DNA of 64,000 nt from assembly GCF_002564005.1 (NCBI RefSeq), contig NZ_PDJG01000001.1, forward strand, positions 62,001-126,000. Direction: 5' to 3'. The stretch is from Sanguibacter antarcticus (lineage in GTDB: Bacteria; Actinomycetota; Actinomycetes; Actinomycetales; Cellulomonadaceae). The translations under genes and the position numbers were made by a program. Below the pieces are notes generated by a model. The model was not told the origin of the DNA and searched no databases. It saw nothing but the letters and a program-made list of their open reading frames with translations. Shown one piece after another: positions 7,884 through 17,319 of this stretch (within the stretch, counting starts at the first letter, position 1; each line of letters begins with the position of its first letter).

Positions 7884-9111
7884 GGGGAACGACCTCGAGA
7901 CCTTGCTCTTGCGGGTGCGTGCGGAGATGGGCCCGCAGGCGAAGGTCGTCAAGGCTGAGCGTGTGCGCACCGGGGGCGTCGGAGGTTTCTTCGCGAAGGA
8001 GCGCTTCGAGCTCACGGTCGAGATGCCCGACCCGGTGGTCGAGCTGAGCGTGCTGGACACCGATCCGCCGGTCGTGCGGAGCCAGCCGCTCGTGACGCCG
8101 GCGAGCCGCGGCCCGGTCGCCCCTCCCGGGCTCTCCGGCATCGATGCGCTCCTCGACGCGGCGGACTCCGGCGACGGTCCGGTCCTCGAGGAAGACATCC
8201 CGGTCTCGACCGAGCGCGACACGTTCGCGAACGTCCTCGACTCTGTTCGTCAGCTCGCCTACGAGACGTCCGCCGGGGCGCCGCTGCGCGACCCTGACCG
8301 TGCGCGGGCGACGGCGCCGCCGACGTCGGGCGCCGGATCGACGCCCGACACAGCCGCGCGGGCACCGGAAGCCACGGCGCCCGTCCCGACGCCGGTCGCC
8401 GAGGTGCTCGGCAAGACCGTGCGCCCGGCCGAGTTCGTGGCGGTCCGCACGACGGGCGCGACGTTCGGCGAGCTCGTCGACCTCGGCGTCCCGCGGGGCG
8501 TCCTCGAGCAGCTGCCGCCGGGCCAGGGGCGGTACACCCTGTCTCAGGTGCTCTCTCTCGTGCCGAAGGCGCCGACCCTGCTCCGCGAGCCGGCGTCTGT
8601 CGTCATCGTCGCCGGGGTGGGGGAGCCGGTCATCGACACCGCGTCCACGATCGCCCGGCGCCTCGGGCTGACCGACTCCCAGATCAGCCTCGCGGGACGG
8701 TTCACCCCGCGCTCTGGGTACGGCCCATGGGTGCTCACGGGGATGTCGGCGCGCCGGCTGAGGGCAGCGACGGTCGAGACGGAGAACACGCTGGTCGTCG
8801 CGCTGGGGGTCGGCGTCGACGCCTCGGACTGGTCGGTGGCGGCGGGCCTCGTCGACGCCTTCGACCCGGACCAGGTGTGGGCGGTCGTCGAGGCCGACCG
8901 CAGCGTCCGGGACGCACGTCGCTGGATGGGCGCGCTGGGGGAGCACCGTCCGCTCGACGCGATCGCGGCGTGCAACGTCACGTCGACGACCGCTCCGGCT
9001 GCCGTGCTCGAGCTCGGTGTGCCCGTCGGGATGATCGACGCGGTCCCTGCGTCGGCCGTCGTGTGGGCGGCGGCGCTGAGCGAGCACCTCGCCGACCCGC
9101 AGTGGGACTGA
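7861..9111 (+). CDS. FlhF-like flagellar protein with degenerate GTPase domain
   Basis: The position after flhA and the N-terminus (RAEMGPQAKVVKAERVRTGG followed by GFFAKERFEL) resemble the B domain of FlhF, the SRP-type GTPase that places flagella. A proline/alanine-rich linker spans about residues 50-185. The C-terminal half aligns by eye with an SRP NG fold (VVIVAGVGEPVIDTASTIAR, later DPDQVWAVVEADR). The P-loop lysine and following threonines expected in GxxGxGKTT are absent: the equivalent stretch reads GVGEPVID. It probably cannot bind GTP in the usual way and may be a structural relic or a partner protein. The family call is moderate; the flagellar context is strong. Confidence 0.65.
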   Translation: MPKRLLLEGNDLETLLLRVRAEMGPQAKVVKAERVRTGGVGGFFAKERFELTVEMPDPVVELSVLDTDPPVVRSQPLVTPASRGPVAPPGLSGIDALLDAADSGDGPVLEEDIPVSTERDTFANVLDSVRQLAYETSAGAPLRDPDRARATAPPTSGAGSTPDTAARAPEATAPVPTPVAEVLGKTVRPAEFVAVRTTGATFGELVDLGVPRGVLEQLPPGQGRYTLSQVLSLVPKAPTLLREPASVVIVAGVGEPVIDTASTIARRLGLTDSQISLAGRFTPRSGYGPWVLTGMSARRLRAATVETENTLVVALGVGVDASDWSVAAGLVDAFDPDQVWAVVEADRSVRDARRWMGALGEHRPLDAIAACNVTSTTAPAAVLELGVPVGMIDAVPASAVVWAAALSEHLADPQWD

Positions 9112-9148
9112 TCCCGGTCTGCGGGGCTCGCTGGGGTAGTCTCGGTCC

Positions 9149-9433
9149 ATGCTGGTCCTGAGTCGTCGCGTCGGAGAGAAGCTCCTTATCGGCGACGACA
9201 TCGTCATCACGATCATCGACACCCGGGGTGACGGTGTCCGCATCGGTATCGAGGCGCCACGCTCGACGCGGGTCAACCGCGCCGAGGTCGTCGAGGCCGT
9301 CACAGCGAGCAACCTGGCGGCGATCGCTGCTGGTGAGGGTGCGGAAGACGTCCTGCGCCAGCTTGTGCGTCCCGCGAGCGGCACGACGCCCGCTCCCACG
9401 GCCTCCACGGAGCCGGACGAGACCGTCTCCTGA
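9149..9433 (+). CDS. csrA: Carbon storage/translational regulator CsrA
   Basis: Residues 1-61 form a standard CsrA (MLVLSRRVGEKLLIGDDIVI, then RIGIEAPRSTRVNRAEV). CsrA binds GGA motifs in mRNA leaders and, in flagellated Gram-positives, represses flagellin translation under control of FliW. A tail of about 30 residues rich in Thr, Pro and Glu follows the core. No fliW is visible in the window. The gene lies 37 bases after the FlhF-like gene and 111 bases before cheA, closing the basal-body operon. Confidence 0.95.
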   Translation: MLVLSRRVGEKLLIGDDIVITIIDTRGDGVRIGIEAPRSTRVNRAEVVEAVTASNLAAIAAGEGAEDVLRQLVRPASGTTPAPTASTEPDETVS

Positions 9434-9501
9434 CGCTGTTTTCATCCGCGGTGCCCGCGATGAAGTCTCATACATCTGAGTTCTCGACCGATCTGCTGTC
9501 T

Positions 9502-9523
9502 TGACGGATAGATCCATCCGTCA
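9502..9523 (+). promoter_or_regulatory. Inverted repeat just upstream of the cheA ribosome binding site
   Basis: TGACGGAT (9502-9509) and ATCCGTCA (9516-9523) are perfect inverted copies separated by six bases. The repeat ends four bases before the purine-rich cheA Shine-Dalgarno region (GGCGGAGGGAG). GGA triplets occur in the left arm and twice in the Shine-Dalgarno stretch, which is the kind of target CsrA binds, and csrA lies immediately upstream. It could equally be an operator. Its function is inferred. Confidence 0.4.
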
Positions 9524-9544
9524 TGAGGCGGAGGGAGCGAGTCG

Positions 9545-11917
9545 GTGGATGACATTGACGACATCGTTCAAGAATTCTTGGTCGAGAGCTACGAGAACCT
9601 CGACCAGCTCGACCAAGACCTCGTCGCCCTGGAGAGTGCGCCGTCGTCCCGTGAGCTGCTCTCGAGCGTGTTCCGGACGATCCACACGATCAAGGGAACG
9701 AGCGGATTCCTCGCCTTCAGCGACCTCGAGCGTGTAGCGCACGTCGGGGAGTCGCTCCTCGTCCAGCTGCGCGACGGTCAGCGGCAGATGGACCAGCACA
9801 CCACCGACGTGCTCCTGCGCATGGTCGACACGATCCGCGAGATCCTCGGACGCATCGAGTCGACCGGCGCTGAGGGCGGTGTTGAGGTCGACGACGTCGT
9901 CGCGGCCATCCAGCGCACGCTCGACGGCGAGACCGCACCTGCTGCGCCCGCCGCCCCGAGCGAGGCTGTCGAGCCGGCCGCGACCGCGACGGCCGCTGAG
10001 CCTGAGCCTGAGCCTGAGCCCGCGCCTGCACCGGCGCCGGAGCTCGCGCCTGAACCTGCCGCGCACGCGGCACCCACCGGTGGCATCCGTACCGCCACCG
10101 CCCCCCAGCCGGCATCGGCGTCCTCTATCACCCCCCCTGTGGGGACGCCGGTGTCTTCTTCGTCGACCAAGGACGTCCCGCCGACCAAGGACGTCTCGTC
10201 GAGCAAGGAAGCACCCACCGGTCGGTCGTCCGGCGAGTCGTCGATCCGCGTGGACATCGGGCTCCTCGACGAGCTCATGCGCCAGGTCGGCGAGCTCGTG
10301 CTCGTGCGCAACCAGATCTCCCAGCTCGCGGGCTTCGACTCCGACGCTGACCTGACCCGCTCGTCCCAGCGGCTCTCCCTCATCGCTTCCGAGCTGCAGG
10401 AGGGGGTCATGAAGACCCGCATGCAGCCGATCGACCACATCTGGTCGAAGATGCCGCGGATCGTGCGTGACCTCGCGGCCGCGTGCGGTGTCGAGGTCCG
10501 CCTCGACATGATCGGTGGGGACACCGAGCTCGACCGCAGCCTGCTCGAGTCGGTGAAGGACCCCCTCACGCACCTCGTGCGCAACGCGATCGACCACGGC
10601 ATCGAGACCCCCGCCGTGCGAGCCGCGACCGGCAAGTCCTCCACCGGAGTCCTGACCTTGCGGGCCTACCACGCAGGTGGTCAGGTCATGGTCGAGGTTC
10701 GTGACGACGGCGCGGGGATCGATCCCGCACGCGTCGCGGCGAAGGCTCTCGAACGTGGTCTCAAGACTGCTGAGCAGCTCGACGCGATGACGAGCAACGA
10801 GATCCTCAACCTCGTCTTCCTTCCCGGCTTCTCCACCGCCGCCGTCGTGACGAACGTGTCCGGCCGAGGCGTCGGCATGGACGTCGTCCGGAGCAACATC
10901 GAGTCCATCGGTGGCTCGGTCGAGGTTGACAGCGACGTCGGTCGTGGCACCACGTGGCGCCTGCGCATCCCGCTGACGCTCGCGATCATGCCTGCGCTCA
11001 CGGTCCGCAACGGCGCTGAGATCTATGCGATCCCGCAGGTCAGCCTGCAAGAGCTCGTCGCTCTCGACAAGCAGAAGACGCGCGACGCGATCGAGCACAT
11101 CGGTGCTGCCGAGGTCTACCGGCTGCGTGGCGCGCTCCTGCCGCTGGTGCGGCTGAGCGACGTGCTCGGTCAGCCTCAGGGCGACGCGGACTCGGCGGTC
11201 ATCGCTGTGCTCCAGGCGGACAACCAGAGGTTCGGCCTCATCGTCGACCGCGTCCTCAACAACGAGGAGATCGTGGTCAAGCCGTTGGCTACCCAGCTCA
11301 AGGCGATCGGCATCTACGCCGGGGCGACGCTCATGGGCGAGGGGCAGGTCGCACTCATCCTCGACATCCAGGCGATCGCTCGCCGCACGCTCTCTGGTGA
11401 CATCCCGGACCCGGACCAGCGTGGGGCCGATGCCTCGGCCTCGGCTGCGCACGACGTCCAGGAGCTGCTCGTGGTCACCGCGGGCGCGGGGCGTCGTGTG
11501 GCGATCCCGCTCGCGGCCGTCACCCGGCTCGAGCAGGTCCCTGCCGACCGGATGGAGCTCGTCGGCGGGCACGAGGTCATCCAGTACCGGAACGCGATCG
11601 TCCCGGTCATGCGCCTGGCGCGTGCGCTCGGCTCGTTCGACGGCGAGCACGAGGACCTCTCGCTCGTCGTGTTCACGCGAGGCGACCGCACCATCGCGAT
11701 GGTGGTCGAGGAGATCATCGAGATCGTCAACGACGACGGCGTGGAGCGTTCGGCGGTCGACGACATCGGCCTTCTCGGGTCCATCGTGCTGTCGGGCAGA
11801 GTCACTGAGCTCCTCGACGTCCCTGCGGCGCTCGCTCAGGCCGACCCCTTGTTCTACACGGACGAGATCGACGACGTGTCGTCGCTCACCAAGACCTCAG
11901 AGATGGCGGGCGTCTGA
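9545..11917 (+). CDS. cheA: Chemotaxis histidine kinase CheA with an extra C-terminal CheW-like domain
   Basis: CheA is the kinase that phosphorylates CheY and CheB in response to receptors. P1 occupies about residues 1-110, with the phosphorylated histidine at 47 (RTIHTIKGTSGF). No P2 domain is evident. Instead a repetitive linker (EPEPEPEP, then Ser/Thr-rich) spans about 145-230. P3 starts near 232, P4 has the N box LVRNAIDHGIE near 340 and the G boxes DDGAGID and GRGVGMDVV, and P5 (CheW-like) spans about 480-615. A second CheW-like domain follows at about 635-780. The start is GTG 9545 behind GGAGGGAG. The stop overlaps cheW by one base. Confidence 0.95.
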   Translation: MDDIDDIVQEFLVESYENLDQLDQDLVALESAPSSRELLSSVFRTIHTIKGTSGFLAFSDLERVAHVGESLLVQLRDGQRQMDQHTTDVLLRMVDTIREILGRIESTGAEGGVEVDDVVAAIQRTLDGETAPAAPAAPSEAVEPAATATAAEPEPEPEPAPAPAPELAPEPAAHAAPTGGIRTATAPQPASASSITPPVGTPVSSSSTKDVPPTKDVSSSKEAPTGRSSGESSIRVDIGLLDELMRQVGELVLVRNQISQLAGFDSDADLTRSSQRLSLIASELQEGVMKTRMQPIDHIWSKMPRIVRDLAAACGVEVRLDMIGGDTELDRSLLESVKDPLTHLVRNAIDHGIETPAVRAATGKSSTGVLTLRAYHAGGQVMVEVRDDGAGIDPARVAAKALERGLKTAEQLDAMTSNEILNLVFLPGFSTAAVVTNVSGRGVGMDVVRSNIESIGGSVEVDSDVGRGTTWRLRIPLTLAIMPALTVRNGAEIYAIPQVSLQELVALDKQKTRDAIEHIGAAEVYRLRGALLPLVRLSDVLGQPQGDADSAVIAVLQADNQRFGLIVDRVLNNEEIVVKPLATQLKAIGIYAGATLMGEGQVALILDIQAIARRTLSGDIPDPDQRGADASASAAHDVQELLVVTAGAGRRVAIPLAAVTRLEQVPADRMELVGGHEVIQYRNAIVPVMRLARALGSFDGEHEDLSLVVFTRGDRTIAMVVEEIIEIVNDDGVERSAVDDIGLLGSIVLSGRVTELLDVPAALAQADPLFYTDEIDDVSSLTKTSEMAGV

Positions 11918-12336
11918 TGTCGACCCAATATGTGACGTTCCGCATCGGCGACGCCCTCTACGGCGTCGAGGTGATGCGGGTCTCGGAGACTCTCGGCCAC
12001 CATGCGCGCACCCCCGTGCCGCTCGCGCCGGTCGGCATCGCCGGCCTCGTCAACCTGCGTGGCCAGGTCGTCATGACCGTGGACCTGCGACCGCGGCTCG
12101 GGCTCGAGGCGCTCGCGCCGGAGAACGAGTCGATGATGGTCGTCGTCGAGGTCGAGGACGGCTCGATCAGCCTGCTCGTCGACGAGGTCGGCGAGGTTCT
12201 CAACCTCGAGGACGACCAGTTCGAGACGCCTCCGGACACTCTCCCGGCGCACGTCCGTGACCTCATCACCGGTGCGTTCAAGCTGGACACAGGCCTTCTT
12301 CTCACTCTCGACGTGGATGCCGCGCTGGCGGCCTGA
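11917..12336 (+). CDS. cheW: Chemotaxis coupling protein CheW
   Basis: A 139-residue single-domain CheW ([38 protein letters not shown], then [14 protein letters not shown]). CheW bridges chemoreceptor tips and CheA in the signalling array. Its ATG overlaps the cheA stop, so the two are translated together. The length is normal for the family. Because CheA already carries two CheW-like domains, this cluster encodes three CheW-type modules in all. Confidence 0.95.
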   Translation: MSTQYVTFRIGDALYGVEVMRVSETLGHHARTPVPLAPVGIAGLVNLRGQVVMTVDLRPRLGLEALAPENESMMVVVEVEDGSISLLVDEVGEVLNLEDDQFETPPDTLPAHVRDLITGAFKLDTGLLLTLDVDAALAA

Positions 12337-12391
12337 GCCCGAGCACCAGCGCGCGTTCGCCACCTATCTCTCTCTTTCAGAAGGACCACTC

Positions 12392-14035
12392 ATGCCCACG
12401 TCCCCCGTACCGGGTCCCGCCTCGGCGCTCGCGACCGCCTCCTCGGAGCCCGACGTCACCGTCCGTTTCGGTATCCGCGCCCGCATCCTTGCGCTCGTCG
12501 GCGTGTTCGTCATCGTGCTCGTGGTCGTCAGCTCGCTGAGCATCAGCTCGATGCGCAGCAGCAGCGACGACGCGAACTCGATCGCTTCCCTGAACTCCGC
12601 GATCGGTGCCCCCTTGAACCTGCTCCACCAGGACCAGATCAAGGCCCGGATGATCATCGCGGAGATCGGTGTCGCGCCGGACGAAGAATCAGAGAACATG
12701 TGGCTCGACACGCAGACGGCGAACGACGCGGAGATGGCTGCGAGCATCGAGCAGCTGCAGGCCGCGGTGCCCGACGGGGGCAGCCCGGCGCTCACGAGCT
12801 TCTACCCAGCGTTCCAGGAGTGGCTCACGGCCCGTGACGAGACCATCCTCCCGGTCGCGCTGGGCGAGGACCCGGTGGAGTACGTCGAGGTCTACACCGA
12901 GGTCTCGAAGCCGCTCGTCGACGCATACCTCGTCTTCCTCGACGAGGCGCACGTCGAGCTGGACGTCTACGCCCAGGGCATCGCCGACGAGTCGGCTGAC
13001 GCCTCGTCACGTGCGACGACGATCGTCGTGGTCAGCGGCATCCTCGGTGTCGTGGTAGCGCTGGCGGGCGGGATGTACGTCGCCGGCGGGATCCGCCGCT
13101 CGGTCGGTGCGGTCCAGCGCTCGCTCAAGGCGCTCGCCTCCGGAGACCTCACCGTCCCGGCCGAGGTCACCTCGCGGGACGAGACCGGTGTCATGGCGAG
13201 CGACCTCAACCACGCTCTCGAGAAGCTGCGCGAGGCCCTCTCCGGGGTTGTCGGGTCTGCCGGGCTGGTCACCGACTCGAGCCACGAGATGAGCGCCGGT
13301 GCCGCACAGATGCTCCAGGGCGCAGAGGAGTCCAGCGCACAGATCGGTGTGGTCGCAGCGGCGGCCGAGCAGGTCTCCCGCAACGTGCAGACCGTGGCCG
13401 CAGGGGCCGAGGAGATGGGCGCGTCGATCCGAGAGATCGCCCAGAATGCGAACGACGCGGCCCGGGTCGCACAGTCAGCGACAGCGGTCGCCCGCACCAC
13501 GAACGAGACGGTCGCCAAGCTCGGTACCTCCTCGCAGGAGATCGGCAACGTCGTCAAGGTCATCACGGGGATCGCTGCCCAGACGAACCTGCTGGCGCTC
13601 AACGCGACCATCGAGGCTGCTCGTGCCGGTGAGGCGGGCAAGGGGTTCGCCGTCGTCGCCAGCGAGGTCAAAGACCTCGCTCAGGAGACGGCTCGCGCGA
13701 CGGAGGACATCGCCCGCCGGGTCGAGGCCATCCAGCTCGACACCGTCTCGGCGGTCGCGGCGATCGGGGAGATCTCAGAGATCATCGCGAGCATCAACGA
13801 CTACCAGCTGACGATCGCGTCCGCTGTCGAGGAGCAGACGGCCACGACGCAGGAGATGTCGCGGTCCGTGACCGAGGCCGCGACCGGCTCGGGCGAGATC
13901 GCGGCGAACATCTCCGGCGTCGCTCAGACCGCCGAGTCGTCCAACGGCGTCATCAGCGAGATGGGCCACCGCGTCAGCGGGCTGGACGGCATTGCGCTCC
14001 AGCTCCGTGAACGGATCGCAGCGTTCGTCTTCTGA
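12392..14035 (+). CDS. Methyl-accepting chemotaxis protein 1 (four-helix-bundle sensor)
   Basis: A 547-residue chemoreceptor. TM1 is at about residues 28-52, followed by an extracytoplasmic region of about 155 residues that looks helical (4HB_MCP type). TM2 is at about 209-232, then a HAMP domain and the cytoplasmic hairpin with the invariant tip [19 protein letters not shown] near 397. No NWETF-type docking pentapeptide is present at the end (RIAAFVF). ATG 12392 sits behind AGAAGGA and is preferred over upstream in-frame codons inside cheW. A strong terminator follows the gene. Confidence 0.92.
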   Translation: MPTSPVPGPASALATASSEPDVTVRFGIRARILALVGVFVIVLVVVSSLSISSMRSSSDDANSIASLNSAIGAPLNLLHQDQIKARMIIAEIGVAPDEESENMWLDTQTANDAEMAASIEQLQAAVPDGGSPALTSFYPAFQEWLTARDETILPVALGEDPVEYVEVYTEVSKPLVDAYLVFLDEAHVELDVYAQGIADESADASSRATTIVVVSGILGVVVALAGGMYVAGGIRRSVGAVQRSLKALASGDLTVPAEVTSRDETGVMASDLNHALEKLREALSGVVGSAGLVTDSSHEMSAGAAQMLQGAEESSAQIGVVAAAAEQVSRNVQTVAAGAEEMGASIREIAQNANDAARVAQSATAVARTTNETVAKLGTSSQEIGNVVKVITGIAAQTNLLALNATIEAARAGEAGKGFAVVASEVKDLAQETARATEDIARRVEAIQLDTVSAVAAIGEISEIIASINDYQLTIASAVEEQTATTQEMSRSVTEAATGSGEIAANISGVAQTAESSNGVISEMGHRVSGLDGIALQLRERIAAFVF

Positions 14036-14041
14036 CGCTGG

Positions 14042-14080
14042 GCGACGCCCCCTCCTCGATCGACGAGGAGGGGGCGTCGC
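14042..14080 (+). terminator. Rho-independent-type terminator after receptor 1
   Basis: A perfect 17-bp stem (arms 14042-14058 and 14064-14080, GCGACGCCCCCTCCTCG and its complement) with a five-base loop begins seven bases after the receptor 1 stop. The stem is very stable, but no long T-tract follows, as is common in high-GC actinobacteria. It separates cheA-cheW-receptor 1 from the rest of the chemotaxis cluster. Confidence 0.85.
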
Positions 14081-14150
14081 TGTGTCGTGGTGACGTGGTG
14101 ACGTGGGCGAATCTCACCCGGTTCGGCGCGAACGTCCTGCTCACGACGCT

Positions 14151-14177
14151 TTACACAGAGGGCTGTCCTGCCGATAA
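14151..14177 (+). promoter_or_regulatory. Candidate sigma-28 (FliA-type) promoter for receptor 2
   Basis: GCCGATAA at 14170-14177 is identical to the consensus -10 element of flagellar sigma-28 promoters. The upstream TTACAC region (14151-14156) is only a weak match to the TAAA -35 element. It lies between the terminator and the receptor 2 start 86 bases downstream, where a new transcript must begin. Chemoreceptor genes are classic sigma-28 targets. The gene for the sigma factor is not in the window. Confidence 0.55.
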
Positions 14178-14262
14178 CACGGTCAGGAATCCGGTTTCCA
14201 CAGCCGGAGACGGACGGACGCACCGACGCGTCTGACCGAGCAGCAGCATGAAAGGACAGCCC

Positions 14263-15489
14263 ATGTCTTCCCCTGTCGGCGTCGCCCCAGAGATCCGCTA
14301 CGGCCTGCGGGCCCGCATCGCGACGTTCGTCGCTGTGTTCATCGTGGTCGCCACCACTCTCGCGGCCGTCGCGATCCGAGCCGCGAACCTTCTCGGTGAC
14401 CAGGCGGAAGCCCTCGCAGCGACCGACCCCGAGATGGCGGCAGCAGGCTCGTCCTCGTCGTCGTCGCTCATGTGGACGGCCGTGGTCGTCGTAGTCGTCG
14501 GTGTGCTCGGCGCGGTGCTCGTCGGGGCGCGGCTCGCGCAGCGCATCCGCCGCGGGATCCTCGCCGTGTGCGCGGCTGCCGACGGGCTCGCCGCAGGAGA
14601 CCTCACGGTCGAGGTCGTCGTCCGGACGAACGACGAGCTCGGTGCGCTGGCACGATCTCTCAACCAGGCCCAGTCCTCCTTGCGGGAGACGATGACCGGC
14701 GTCGTCGGCGCCGCTCAGGCGGTCGCCGACGCAGCAGCAGGCCTGTCCGCCGGTGCATCGACCATGAGCGTGGGCTCGGCGGAGTCGACGGGGCAGATGA
14801 GCACCGTGGCCTCCGCCGTCGAGCAGGTCACCCGGAACGTCGAGACGGTCGCAGCAGGCGCCGAAGAGATGAGCGCATCGATCCGGGAGATCGCCCAGAA
14901 CGCGAACGAGGCAGCGAAGGTCGCGCAGTCCGCGACGGCCGTCGCGCTCACGACGAACGAGACGGTCGCCCGTCTCGGTACCTCCTCGCAGGAGATCGGG
15001 AACGTCGTCAAGGTCATCACGAGCATCGCCGAGCAGACGAACCTGCTCGCGCTCAACGCGACCATCGAGGCCGCCCGCGCGGGCGAAGCAGGGAAGGGCT
15101 TCGCTGTCGTCGCGAGCGAGGTCAAGGACCTCGCTCAGGAGACTGCTCGAGCGACCGAGGACATCGCGCGCCGCGTGGCCGCGATCCAGGTCGACACCGG
15201 TTCGGCGGTCGAGGCGATCGGGGAGATCTCCACGATCATCGCGAGCATCAACGACTACCAGATGACCATCGCGTCCGCGGTCGAGGAGCAGACAGCCACG
15301 ACGAACGAGATGGGACGCTCCGCCGCCGAGGCCGCGACAGGCTCTGGCGAGATCGCGGGCAACATCGTGTACGCCTCGCAGTCTGTCGGTCGGTCAGGTG
15401 AGGCGATCATCGACATGAACGAGAGCATCATCCAGCTCTCGGAGATCGCCGCCGATCTCCGCAGCCGCGTCTCGACGTTCACCTTCTGA
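14263..15489 (+). CDS. Methyl-accepting chemotaxis protein 2, almost no extracytoplasmic domain
   Basis: A 408-residue chemoreceptor with TM1 at about residues 17-42 and TM2 at about 69-93. They are separated by only about 26 residues (Ala/Ser-rich), too short for a normal ligand-binding domain. HAMP follows TM2, then a signalling hairpin nearly identical to that of receptor 1 (tip near residue 259). The C-terminus is RVSTFTF. ATG 14263 is chosen because AAAGGA precedes it by a proper spacing; ATG 14248 is an in-frame alternative without such a site. The receptor may sense through partners, the membrane or the HAMP region. Confidence 0.9.
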   Translation: MSSPVGVAPEIRYGLRARIATFVAVFIVVATTLAAVAIRAANLLGDQAEALAATDPEMAAAGSSSSSSLMWTAVVVVVVGVLGAVLVGARLAQRIRRGILAVCAAADGLAAGDLTVEVVVRTNDELGALARSLNQAQSSLRETMTGVVGAAQAVADAAAGLSAGASTMSVGSAESTGQMSTVASAVEQVTRNVETVAAGAEEMSASIREIAQNANEAAKVAQSATAVALTTNETVARLGTSSQEIGNVVKVITSIAEQTNLLALNATIEAARAGEAGKGFAVVASEVKDLAQETARATEDIARRVAAIQVDTGSAVEAIGEISTIIASINDYQMTIASAVEEQTATTNEMGRSAAEAATGSGEIAGNIVYASQSVGRSGEAIIDMNESIIQLSEIAADLRSRVSTFTF

Positions 15490-15497
15490 GGCCCGGG

Positions 15498-17243
15498 ATG
15501 CCTGCTCTGCGGACACCACCGGTGCTGGTCCGCGGCCTCGCCGGATCGATCACGACAGCCCGCTCGCGGGTCGCCGCCACGTGGGCGAGCTCAGGCGGAC
15601 GCCTGCGGGCTCGCGCCACCTCCACCGCACCGACCGGCCAGCCTGCCCGCCAGCCGGGCGGGCTCCGGGCGCGCTGGACCGACAGATCGATCGTCACGAA
15701 GATCATGGTCGCCGTCGGTGTCATGGCCGTGGCCGCGGTGCTGGCCGGGGGAGTGGGCGCGGCGTCCCTCGCCACGGTCGACCGCCAGTCCGACGAGCTC
15801 TACGTGTCGCACGTCGTGCCGATGCAGTACCTGTCGGACGTCCAGGCGATGTTCCAGGCCGACCGTGCGCGGACGCTGCAGTACGGGCTCGTGAACGAGT
15901 TCACGCGCGCGGAGCTCGAGGCCCAGCTCGAGCAGAGCCTCGGCGAGCTCCAGGCGCTCATCGTCAAGTACACCCCGTACGCGATCAGGTCCAACGACAT
16001 GGAGACGCTCGCGTACGGCATAGACAACTACCACGACATGGCGGCCTCGGGCCTCTTCCCGCTCGTCGACAGCGAGAGCGAACGAGCCTTCGGGCTCTAC
16101 GTCGACGGCACGATGGAGCCGTTGAGCTCGATCGTCGTCGACCCGTTGCAGCGAGAGACCCTCGCGCAGTCCGACGCGGTCGCCGAGCTCTCGGCGCAGA
16201 TCCACACCACAGCGACGCGATCGACCATCCTCATCGTCGTTGCCACCGCGCTCGGTGCGCTCTCGGCGCTCGGGCTCGCCCTCGTCGTGGCGCTCTCGGT
16301 GAAGTCGCGTCTCGGATCGGTGCAGACCGCGCTCGCCGCGGTCGGCGAGGGCGACCTCACGGTCGCGTCGGGGATCACCGGGCACGACGAGATCGGCGAC
16401 CTGGCCGGGTCGTTGGCTCTCACGCAGGAGAACCTGCGGACCTTGGTCGCGAAGGTCGCCGCCGCGTCGCACAGCGTCCGGGGTGCGGTGAACGACCTCT
16501 CCGACGCGAACGCGACCGTGGCGACAGGCTCGGAGGCGACGAGCACGCAGGCGGTCGTCGTCGCGTCTGCGGCGGAGGAGGTGAGCCGGAGCATCCAGAC
16601 CGTCGCTGCGGGCGCTGAGGAGATGGCGGCCTCGATCCAGGAGATCGCGGTGAATGCGCAGGCTGCTGCCGAGGTCGCCCGCAGCGCGACGTCCGTCGCC
16701 GACTCGGCCCATGAGTCGGTCGGCCGGCTCGGGGTCTCGAGCGAGGGGATCGACGCCGTGGTCCGGTCGATCGTCAAGATCGCCGCGCAGACGAACCTTC
16801 TGGCGCTCAACGCGACGATCGAGGCGGCACGGGCAGGGGAGGCCGGCAAGGGCTTCGCTGTCGTCGCGAGCGAGGTCAAAGACCTTGCGGCGTCGACGGC
16901 GCGCGCGACTCAGGAGATCGTCGAGCGGGTCGGCGCGATCCGTCTCGACACGGCGTCGGCGGCTGGTGCGATCACCGAGATCGCGACGATCGTCGCGACG
17001 ATCGACGACTACCAGATGACCATCGCGTCGGCGGTCGAGGAGCAGACGGCCACGACGCAGGAGATGACGCGGTCGGTCAACGAGGCGGCGACGGGTTCCG
17101 GCGAGATCGCTGCGAACATCACGGGGGTCGCCTCCGCCGCGTCGGAGTCGAGCGAGACCGTGACGCGGATGGGATCGACGGTCGAGCTCCTGCTGCGAAC
17201 CTCGGGCGAGCTGGACGACCAGGTCACCCAGTTCACCTACTGA
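15498..17243 (+). CDS. Methyl-accepting chemotaxis protein 3 (long basic N-terminal tail)
   Basis: A 581-residue chemoreceptor starting eight bases after receptor 2. An unusual cytoplasmic tail of about 65 residues, rich in Arg, Pro, Ala and Thr, precedes TM1 (about 67-90). The extracytoplasmic part of about 145 residues resembles a four-helix sensor. TM2 is at about 238-262, followed by HAMP and the signalling hairpin ([19 protein letters not shown] near 431). It ends QVTQFTY. The start codon has only a weak ribosome binding site, so part of the N-terminal tail might not be translated; GTG codons lie further in. Confidence 0.88.
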   Translation: MPALRTPPVLVRGLAGSITTARSRVAATWASSGGRLRARATSTAPTGQPARQPGGLRARWTDRSIVTKIMVAVGVMAVAAVLAGGVGAASLATVDRQSDELYVSHVVPMQYLSDVQAMFQADRARTLQYGLVNEFTRAELEAQLEQSLGELQALIVKYTPYAIRSNDMETLAYGIDNYHDMAASGLFPLVDSESERAFGLYVDGTMEPLSSIVVDPLQRETLAQSDAVAELSAQIHTTATRSTILIVVATALGALSALGLALVVALSVKSRLGSVQTALAAVGEGDLTVASGITGHDEIGDLAGSLALTQENLRTLVAKVAAASHSVRGAVNDLSDANATVATGSEATSTQAVVVASAAEEVSRSIQTVAAGAEEMAASIQEIAVNAQAAAEVARSATSVADSAHESVGRLGVSSEGIDAVVRSIVKIAAQTNLLALNATIEAARAGEAGKGFAVVASEVKDLAASTARATQEIVERVGAIRLDTASAAGAITEIATIVATIDDYQMTIASAVEEQTATTQEMTRSVNEAATGSGEIAANITGVASAASESSETVTRMGSTVELLLRTSGELDDQVTQFTY

Positions 17244-17319
17244 CAGGGCTGACCGGTGCTCGCCGGCTGCGTCGACAGTTCACCTCCCGCCGGTACGGCG
17301 AGCGCCTCACACCCTGTGA

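Noticed and set aside
9985..10030. EPEPEPEP-coding repeat in cheA as a tandem-repeat locus or CRISPR-like array
   Set aside because: It is a short in-frame codon repeat within a flexible linker, with no spacers and no cas genes nearby. No CRISPR array was seen anywhere in the window.
9521..11650. 709-codon minus-strand open frame opposite cheA
   Set aside because: The product is repetitive Arg/Asp/Leu/Val sequence without motifs, and cheA has full domain support on the other strand.
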